Both the position numbers and the translations under genes were made by a program. Below the pieces are notes generated by a model. It was not told where the DNA came from and did not search any database. It worked only from the letters and a program-made list of their open reading frames with translations. From Planctomycetota bacterium (lineage in GTDB: Bacteria > Planctomycetota > Phycisphaerae > Sedimentisphaerales > Anaerohalosphaeraceae), in assembly GCA_003644175.1 (NCBI GenBank), contig QNBS01000048.1:1-10649 (forward strand): a stretch of DNA of 10,649 nucleotides. Reading direction: 5' to 3'. This document shows positions 1-5,884 of the stretch, one piece after another. Numbering within the stretch: the stretch's first letter is position 1; the number at the start of each line of letters is the position of its first letter.

Positions 1-1188
1 ATGCCGCCTCTTATCTTCCTCTCTGGCCCTGCCAGGGCCTGAATGAATCTGGTTCTCGAAGATGACCGGGCCGCCCCATTTGCCTGTGACTACAATATCC
101 AGGTCGCCGTCCGCATCGAGGTCCACCACCGGGATGCTTAATCCGGAACCGATCCCTTTTCCATGAGTCAGGATATGTTTCTCCCATTTGGGCTGCTTTT
201 GCAGAGTGAGCTCGTACCAGTAGACCCCGAGCGGCTCGTTTGCACCGGGGTCCTTGCCGTTGTGGGCGTAAAACCGTTTCCCGGCAACGATGTCCAGGTC
301 GCCGTCAGCATCGAGATCGGCCAGGGTTATGCTGTGTACCTGCGACCACGATTTGTCTATGACATGCTGCTTCCAGGAAATCTCGGCGCCGTCGGCCTTC
401 TGTTCGTACCAGAACAGGCCATAGCCGTGCGCTTCGCTGGTGATGATATCGTTTCTGCCGTCGGCATTGACATCATACACCCAGATCTGGGGCGTGTGCT
501 TTGGCGTTTCCTTTCCAAGCGTGCCAAGTGCAATCGGATGCGCCTTCCATTTGCCCTTCCGGGGGTCTTTCGGCGCCTCGAACCATGTATCCGGACGGAT
601 GATGTCCGGCCGGCCGTCGCCATTGATATCGCCGCAGCCGGCACCCCAAATCGATTGTTCCGATGATACCTCGTGCCTGATCAGGCCCGCCTTGCCGCCC
701 GGTTCATACCAGTGCGTGTCTTTGGTTACCGGAAGTATCTCAAGAGCCTTGCCGTCGCCGTCGATATCCCAGAGATCGCCGCATTCATGGTTCCCGGCCT
801 TGTCGATGACTGTCATGGGCCACGGGGTCTCATCGCCCGTATTGCGGTACCAGTCGATTTGCTTTGCGAACCAGCAACAGGTCACCACGTCAAGTTTTCC
901 GTCACCGTCAACATCCATCGCGACATTCATGAAGTCGTCCCAGTACCCCACGCCCTTGTCGTCGACGTTTCCGCGCATGTCCCGGTACTTGTGGGCCTTC
1001 CAATCCGGGGCCTGGTACCAGTAGGGCCCGGCCACAATATCCAGCCTTCCGTCATTGTTGAAATCGCCGACTCCACAGGCCTCACTTCGAAACGTCCCGA
1101 CCCGCTTCATTTTGAATTCAAGCGAACCGGCGCCTGCCGTATTGCCAAGGACTGCAAGGGTCAGAATCACAGCAAACAATTGTCTCAT
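1..1188 (-). CDS. Secreted VCBS/FG-GAP repeat beta-propeller protein (3' end beyond window)
   Basis: An uninterrupted 396-codon reading frame starts at ATG 1188 and is still open at the left edge, so the C-terminus is missing. The start is supported by AGGAGA six nt upstream. Residues 1-20 form a signal peptide (hydrophobic core, then NTAGAG), so the product is exported. At least seven FG-GAP/VCBS-type calcium loops are visible, at about residues 41, 91, 140, 186, 238, 291 and 356. Examples are GDFNNDGRLDIV, MDVDGDGKLDVV and DLDADGDLDIV. Short strands with W/Y (YWYQ, WYRN, WYEP, FWYEQ, YWYEL) lie between them, which is the usual layout of a seven-bladed beta-propeller. The catalytic role is unknown. 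Such proteins are common in planctomycete secretomes and may bind carbohydrate. A rhamnogalacturonan-lyase-like propeller cannot be excluded. It is the last visible gene of the putative operon, 66 nt after the GH28 gene. Confidence 0.9.
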   Translation of the reverse strand, partial: MRQLFAVILTLAVLGNTAGAGSLEFKMKRVGTFRSEACGVGDFNNDGRLDIVAGPYWYQAPDWKAHKYRDMRGNVDDKGVGYWDDFMNVAMDVDGDGKLDVVTCCWFAKQIDWYRNTGDETPWPMTVIDKAGNHECGDLWDIDGDGKALEILPVTKDTHWYEPGGKAGLIRHEVSSEQSIWGAGCGDINGDGRPDIIRPDTWFEAPKDPRKGKWKAHPIALGTLGKETPKHTPQIWVYDVNADGRNDIITSEAHGYGLFWYEQKADGAEISWKQHVIDKSWSQVHSITLADLDADGDLDIVAGKRFYAHNGKDPGANEPLGVYWYELTLQKQPKWEKHILTHGKGIGSGLSIPVVDLDADGDLDIVVTGKWGGPVIFENQIHSGPGRAREEDKRRH

Positions 1189-1254
1189 CGCGTTTCTCCT
1201 CGGAGACATCAAGTTATATCCAAGGCTTGGGCGTATCATATAATTCGTAATTTC

Positions 1255-2493
1255 CTAATCCTGCAATTTGACATCGGTCATTGTCACGGCTTTGTCACTG
1301 TTCTTATTCCGAATGTTCTCAATGACCAGCCCACTGACGTTTTTGATTTTGAGTTCGCTATTTCCATGACACATAAAGTTCTTGAACGTCAAGCCCTGGA
1401 TAGGGCTTTCCTTCACTCCGCGTATGCTTCCCATGCCGCCGTCGTGAATTTCGATATTCCTGCAAGTGATGTTCCGCACCGTCGAAATCCCGGCGGGTCC
1501 CTTTATTAAATCGCCTTTGTTGCCGGGGTAGTCCATACGCATCAGGACGGCGTTCTTAATCCCAAAGGTCTTGATGTTCTCAACCGTAATATTCTCAACA
1601 AAGCCGCCGCGACCTTCGCGGGTCTTGACGTCAAAACCCCTGTGCATATTCTTGAAAACGCAATCCTTGACCACGATATTGCGGATGCCGCCGCTTATCT
1701 CGCTGCCAATGGCGACGCAGGCGTGTCCGCCAAGCATTGTACATTTGGTGATGGTGACGTTTTCGCAGGGAATCCCGATATCGACAGCCTGCTGATTTTT
1801 GCCGGACTTGATCGCGATGCAGTCATCTCCGGTTTCAAAAGTGCACTCGGTGATCAGGACGTTACTGCAACTGTCGGGATCGATTCCGTCGGCATTGGGG
1901 CCGGTTGTTCGTATGTCCAGCCCCTTTATTACAACGTTCGTGCAATAAAGCGGATGTATGGTCCAGCGTCCTGTGTTGGTGACTTTGATATTCTCGAGCA
2001 GCACATTTTTGCAGCGGATAAATTCGATTACGCGGGGACCTGTAGGCGGCCTGGACCCGCCAACCCCACTGCCGGCGACAACGCCTTTGCCGGTAATGGT
2101 TATGTCATGTACGTCTATGGCATTGATAAGGGATGCGTGGGACTTCTGCTCCGTACCCGCGAAACGCGAATCGATAACCGGGTAATCCCGGACTTCTTCA
2201 CTACTGCCCGTAAGCACAGCACCTTCTTCGATGACAAGCGTGGTATTGCTCTTAATAAATATGGCGCCGCTAAGATAGTTTCCCTTCGGAATCCGAACGA
2301 CACCGCCGCCGATTTCCCCGCATTTATCCAGAGCCTTCTGGATAGCCGCTGAATCTAACGTTTTACCGTCACCCTTGGCGCCGAAGTCGCGGACTGAAAA
2401 GACCACTGTCTTCCGGGCCCCTTGAGCGGATGTGGCAAATACCCCCGAAAGAATTGCCGTCGCCAAGATTGCTGTTATCCTGTTTTTGTTCAC
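1255..2493 (-). CDS. Secreted glycoside hydrolase family 28 (polygalacturonase-like)
   Basis: This 412-aa protein probably hydrolyses alpha-1,4-galacturonic or rhamnogalacturonic linkages of pectin outside the cytoplasm. Residues 1-26 are a signal peptide. The mature protein begins with the typical pectin-lyase-fold opening FSVRDFGAKGDGKT (32-45) and continues as a right-handed beta-helix. GH28 landmarks are NADGID (200-205), GDDCIAIKSG (222-231) and GGHACVAIGSE (255-265). D202, D223, D224 and H257 correspond to the catalytic and active-site residues. The C-terminal substrate-binding motif, normally RIK, reads DVK (288-290) and is followed by TREGRGG, so the usual arginine seems to be an aspartate. 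The start is GTG at 2493, chosen because AAGGAG sits six nt upstream and the signal peptide follows at once. Family membership is firm. Exo or endo action and exact substrate are not determined. It lies 77 nt downstream of the GH2-like gene and is probably co-transcribed with it. Confidence 0.93.
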   Translation of the reverse strand: MNKNRITAILATAILSGVFATSAQGARKTVVFSVRDFGAKGDGKTLDSAAIQKALDKCGEIGGGVVRIPKGNYLSGAIFIKSNTTLVIEEGAVLTGSSEEVRDYPVIDSRFAGTEQKSHASLINAIDVHDITITGKGVVAGSGVGGSRPPTGPRVIEFIRCKNVLLENIKVTNTGRWTIHPLYCTNVVIKGLDIRTTGPNADGIDPDSCSNVLITECTFETGDDCIAIKSGKNQQAVDIGIPCENVTITKCTMLGGHACVAIGSEISGGIRNIVVKDCVFKNMHRGFDVKTREGRGGFVENITVENIKTFGIKNAVLMRMDYPGNKGDLIKGPAGISTVRNITCRNIEIHDGGMGSIRGVKESPIQGLTFKNFMCHGNSELKIKNVSGLVIENIRNKNSDKAVTMTDVKLQD

Positions 2494-2499
2494 GTCTGT

Positions 2500-2505
2500 C
2501 TCCTT
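2500..2505 (-). promoter_or_regulatory. Ribosome binding site fixing the GTG start of the GH28 gene
   Basis: The minus strand reads AAGGAG, then a six-nt spacer, then GTG AAC AAA. No ATG in this frame lies between this site and the signal peptide, so the GTG at 2493-2491 is the likely start. Confidence 0.75.
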
Positions 2506-2570
2506 ATTATTACCGGGTCTATTTCTTTTTATGGACTATCCACCTTATTCTACGGTTTCCAGGCATCACA

Positions 2571-5500
2571 TTATTTTCTCGAGATGATACGCCCTTCCTC
2601 GGTTATCAGCAGTTCCATATCCTTGCCGTCGACGGAGCATTCGATCTTGAATACCACCGGTCCCCATTCGTATGAGTGAACCTTGTACCAGGGCTTGCAC
2701 TTGACCAGGTCCCAGTTGTCCTGTCCGGCAACCTCGGCGAACTCCACGGCGTACATTCCGTACTTGCTGCTTTTTTCGTACTTACCGATTCCACCCAGAG
2801 GTTTATCCCGCAAAGCTTTCCATTTCCTGGCATAGCCCAGGGTGCCGATCTGTACGCCTTTGACCACCATGGGCTCGTCGCGGTAATACCCCTTCAGCGG
2901 CATGATAAAGCGGCTCGGATCGGTTTTGTATATGGCAGGATAAAAGGCCTCGAACAGACTGTCCCTGTCTTTCTTATCGACACTTTCGTTGAATATCTCC
3001 CACATCACGATACTGGGACTGTTGCGGACCTGCCTGATATCTACAGTGTACTCCTCCACCGATTTATCCAGGGGCATCTTTGAACCATCCGGATTCTTGT
3101 TTTCGTTGGTCCAGTGCTTTCTCGTCCAGCCGGTGGGAACCCATATATACATAATACCGAGCTGGTCTCCGATTTCGGCGAAACGCGGGTCGCTGTATGC
3201 ACCGGAGGGCTCGTGTTTTCTTAGCGTATTTCCCTCCATCGCCCGGATCATCAGGATCCCCTTTACAATCCACGGCTTTGGGCTGCAGCGGTGCCACGTT
3301 GTGGACTTGTCAAACGGCGCCAGGAACTGCATCCACGTGGCGCCGTTTAGGACTTCCTCTTTTCCGTTGATGCGGAATGTGCCGCCTTCTTCGCTGATGG
3401 TGCGGATGCCGGTGGTCACGACATAATCATCCTGTGCTTTGCCGGACTCATCGAGGAGCGTTACAGCAACCTTGTACAGGTTCGGATGCTCGTAATCCCA
3501 GAGCAGCGGGTTGGGAACCGAAACGCTTTTCGAAATCGTCGCGGTCTTTGCGGCATCGAGTTTGACCGCAACGCGATCTACGACCGAAGCCGTTGCCGAT
3601 TCGGCGGGGCACCACGGGAACAAGCGGATGACAGCCTCTCCGTCGAATGCCGCCGCACTTTTATTGCTAACCTCCACCGTGACCTTTACTGTGGCGGGAT
3701 CGCCGAGTTTTTCCGTGTAAACAAATACATCGTCTACATAAACCGCACTTGTCAGATCCAGCGACATCCGTCCGGCGAACCAGCCGTAGTACAGGTCCTT
3801 CGATGTGTGGCCGTCGGCGGTGTAGAAGCCGTCGGCAACGTGATCTACTTTTACAGCGATCAGGTTGGCTCCCTTGTTAAGGAAACCGGTCACATCGAGC
3901 CGGACAGGCCGGCGATTCAGTTTGGCGACTTTTTTGCCATTGATAAATATCTCACCGCCCGGATCCAGCGCATCGACGTTCAGAAATGCCTGCTTAAATT
4001 GTCCGACATCAACCGTCCTGCGGAGATAAATATCCCGTCCCTTGTTTCTTTCACTGCCGACGACGATCGGAAGTTCGCCGTCGGTCGCCCATTTGCCGTC
4101 GTCATACGATACCGATTGCCATGAGTCCACGGCGGGCGTTACAGCGAAGTCTTCGTCGATAAAGGTCGATATATCGAAGATGCCGGTGCGAATATCTTCG
4201 GCCGGGTCGTACCCGGTTCCCCGGATATCGTCCACCACCAGGCCGGTTCCTCCGCTTATACTGAAGCTTGAGACCTCATGTACGGCGCCGACGGCGCCGG
4301 CGTAGATAGTTCTTTTGCCGTTGACATAGAGGCTGAACTGGTTGTATTGCAGGTCAACCTCAACTTTGAGTTCGCCGGCCGTTCCGGGTTTTATTCTCCC
4401 GGCATCGGCGCCTGCCGCCGTGACGTTGCCGGCGGCGTCGATGTTTATGGTGAGTATTGAAGTCCTGGAGCCTGCTAATGTGAACTTCGCCGTCTTGCCC
4501 GCAACGGGAATCACCTTCCACTGCAGGAAGAATCTCCAGTCCTGCGCATCGAACGTCCTGAGTATGTTGGCATTGTCCCGCGTAATGACCAACTGCTCAT
4601 CCTCGATGGATGCACCACCAGCTGACCAGCTCGCCAGGCGTTTGGTGTCCGCCGATGTTTCGCCGTTGCGATACGCCAGATGCTTCCATCCGCTGTTTAG
4701 GACCTGTCGCCTGCGTACTTCGGGAAGCGGCTGAGGTTTGATTTTTTTCAGTGCCTCCGCGACTTCGGCGTCGGTGACCACCTTCTTATCGAGATTCGGA
4801 TCCTTGAAGAAGCGGCGCGCCTGTTTTGCGTACTGGCTGAGAAATTCGACCCGCTGGTCCGTATTGAAGACAGATGTGCCGCCTATGAAATCGGTGTCGC
4901 CGTCGGCCGAGGCGTTGTTGCTGAAGTACTTCAACTCAAATGTACGTCCCAGGACCTTGCCTTTTTCAGTGACGACAAACGTTACGCCGTAATGGCCTTG
5001 GCTTTTTATGTCCGGCCGGAATGCTTCGAGCTCCACGATTGGCCGTCCGGAGGGGATCTTTACGCCGGTGAATTTTTTGGTCGAGGCGACCTTGCCCTGT
5101 TCGTTGATGCACTGAATCGTCAGGTCAACGACCCTCCTCTCGCCAAGGGCGATGATCACGGGCGTGATCTTGTCGCCGGGTCCGTAGACCACATCGACGC
5201 CCTTGCCGGCCGCATAGTATTTCTGCAGCGTGCTTTTGTAAGCGTAGAAGGCCAGCTTCATGTGATCGTTGAAATCGATCAACGGTTTCATATACGTACC
5301 GCTGTTGCCGCCGCCTCGCAGCGTGCACCAGACCATCGAGTCTATGTCGTGGTGTCTGGCCTGTTTCGCCGTGTTGTAGCCCGCCAGCGCCTGCCATGCC
5401 TGACTTTCGCGCCACTCATCGGCGGTAAGCTTGCGCCCGATGCTCCCTTCATCATAACTGTACTTGCTGCCGTACTCGGGTGAAATCTGGCCTCTGACGC

Positions 5501-5672
5501 TCGTGATTTTTGGACTGGTCCCCAGTTGGCGCACCAGTGCCCGCTTAACGACCCCAGTCATTTCGGTGTACACCGGATTTGCCTTCCTTGCCGTCGCGGT
5601 ACCACTGATCGCCAAGAACAGTATTCCTATTGTGCAAATAACAATAAAGACATAAGTTGTGCGATTCTGCAT
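2571..5672 (-). CDS. Secreted GH2-type glycosidase with apparently circularly permuted domains
   Basis: The 1033-aa protein starts at ATG 5672, with AAGGA five nt upstream. The frame is open for 52 more codons upstream, but these overlap the promoter and lack a signal peptide. Residues 1-28 form a signal peptide. The domain order is as follows. Residues 75-150 look like the end of a GH2 TIM barrel (MVWCTLRGGG, then MKPLIDF...KLAFYAYKS). Residues 158-250 look like a post-barrel beta domain, and 255-330 are a linker. Residues 345-490 are a beta-rich, laminin-G-like region. Residues 503-650 are a GH2 sugar-binding jelly roll (VSYDDGKW, YLRRTVDV). Residues 655-758 are the GH2 Ig-like domain (LLWDYEHPNLY, GIRTI). 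Residues 765-1004 are the barrel front, with GNTLRKHEP (814-822), WEIFNES (E896, acid/base) and YAVEFAE (E977, likely nucleophile, 81 residues later). A normal GH2 runs jelly roll, Ig, whole barrel, so the barrel end is at the wrong terminus here. Residues 1005-1033 resemble the end of a PepSY-like domain. The substrate is unknown; pectin-side-chain galactan is a guess from context. Confidence 0.82.
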   Translation of the reverse strand: MQNRTTYVFIVICTIGILFLAISGTATARKANPVYTEMTGVVKRALVRQLGTSPKITSVRGQISPEYGSKYSYDEGSIGRKLTADEWRESQAWQALAGYNTAKQARHHDIDSMVWCTLRGGGNSGTYMKPLIDFNDHMKLAFYAYKSTLQKYYAAGKGVDVVYGPGDKITPVIIALGERRVVDLTIQCINEQGKVASTKKFTGVKIPSGRPIVELEAFRPDIKSQGHYGVTFVVTEKGKVLGRTFELKYFSNNASADGDTDFIGGTSVFNTDQRVEFLSQYAKQARRFFKDPNLDKKVVTDAEVAEALKKIKPQPLPEVRRRQVLNSGWKHLAYRNGETSADTKRLASWSAGGASIEDEQLVITRDNANILRTFDAQDWRFFLQWKVIPVAGKTAKFTLAGSRTSILTINIDAAGNVTAAGADAGRIKPGTAGELKVEVDLQYNQFSLYVNGKRTIYAGAVGAVHEVSSFSISGGTGLVVDDIRGTGYDPAEDIRTGIFDISTFIDEDFAVTPAVDSWQSVSYDDGKWATDGELPIVVGSERNKGRDIYLRRTVDVGQFKQAFLNVDALDPGGEIFINGKKVAKLNRRPVRLDVTGFLNKGANLIAVKVDHVADGFYTADGHTSKDLYYGWFAGRMSLDLTSAVYVDDVFVYTEKLGDPATVKVTVEVSNKSAAAFDGEAVIRLFPWCPAESATASVVDRVAVKLDAAKTATISKSVSVPNPLLWDYEHPNLYKVAVTLLDESGKAQDDYVVTTGIRTISEEGGTFRINGKEEVLNGATWMQFLAPFDKSTTWHRCSPKPWIVKGILMIRAMEGNTLRKHEPSGAYSDPRFAEIGDQLGIMYIWVPTGWTRKHWTNENKNPDGSKMPLDKSVEEYTVDIRQVRNSPSIVMWEIFNESVDKKDRDSLFEAFYPAIYKTDPSRFIMPLKGYYRDEPMVVKGVQIGTLGYARKWKALRDKPLGGIGKYEKSSKYGMYAVEFAEVAGQDNWDLVKCKPWYKVHSYEWGPVVFKIECSVDGKDMELLITEEGRIISRK

Positions 5673-5708
5673 CTCGATCCTTTCTAATATGATTACATTC
5701 GATTTCGT

Positions 5709-5737
5709 ATTGTATCGGAAATTACACGCTTTTGCAA
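5709..5737 (-). promoter_or_regulatory. Sigma-70-like promoter of the GH2-GH28-VCBS operon
   Basis: On the minus strand, TTGCAA (5737-5732) and TACAAT (5714-5709) are separated by exactly 17 nt. The predicted transcript would begin near 5702, about 30 nt before the ATG at 5672. This leaves room for the AAGGA ribosome binding site and little else. The -10 box matches five of six consensus positions and the -35 box four of six. Confidence 0.6.
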
Positions 5738-5741
5738 CATA

Positions 5742-5755
5742 TACCCTTAAGGGTA
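5742..5755. promoter_or_regulatory. Perfect 14-bp palindrome TACCCTTAAGGGTA, probable operator
   Basis: TACCCTT is followed directly by its reverse complement AAGGGTA. The palindrome ends four bp upstream of the -35 box of the operon promoter, and its centre is about 46 bp upstream of the predicted transcript start. That is a typical place for an activator dimer. The regulator is not in the window. Perfect symmetry plus position is the only evidence. Confidence 0.45.
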
Positions 5756-5760
5756 GTAAA

Positions 5761-5778
5761 TTCCCGCGAGTAAAATGG
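5761..5778. repeat. Direct repeat copy 1 upstream of the GH2 operon promoter
   Basis: The plus strand reads TTCCCGCGAGTAAAATGG. It matches copy 2 at 15 of 18 positions with a period of exactly 40 bp, close to four helical turns. Placement upstream of the palindrome and promoter suggests paired regulator sites on one face of the DNA. Confidence 0.5.
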
Positions 5779-5800
5779 TAAGTATTGATTTGAAAAGAAG

Positions 5801-5818
5801 TTGCCGCGAATAAAACGG
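5801..5818. repeat. Direct repeat copy 2 upstream of the GH2 operon promoter
   Basis: The plus strand reads TTGCCGCGAATAAAACGG, which differs from copy 1 at three positions. It lies between the clpC stop codon and the operon promoter, in the 212-bp spacer that holds all the candidate regulatory sites. Confidence 0.5.
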
Positions 5819-5884
5819 GAACTTTCAATTGTGATCAGTATGCATAACTCCAGCCGGGGCGCGTTTTCATTATGCGGATTGGTA

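Noticed and set aside
1221..1231. CCAAG-G-CTTGG palindrome between the GH28 and VCBS genes
   Set aside because: A five-bp stem with a one-base centre is common by chance and has no T run, so it does not argue against an operon.
673..1509. 278-codon plus-strand frame opposite the VCBS and GH28 genes
   Set aside because: It is antisense to two genes with clear family motifs, spans their spacer, and its translation has no recognisable domain.
2760..5470. The 11-bp GTACTTGCTGC occurs at 2760-2770 and 5460-5470, exactly 900 codons apart in the GH2 gene
   Set aside because: Several 11-bp matches are expected by chance in 10 kb, and the right-hand protein position (969-971) is not at the apparent break near residue 1004.
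5673..5828. Extension of the GH2 gene to an upstream ATG at 5828
   Set aside because: The extra 52 codons cover the promoter, palindrome and direct repeats, have no ribosome binding site, and bury the signal peptide inside the protein.
5842..5875. GCATAA...TTATGC as a terminator for clpC
   Set aside because: It has a six-bp A/T-rich stem with a long loop and no T run after it, which is too weak to call.
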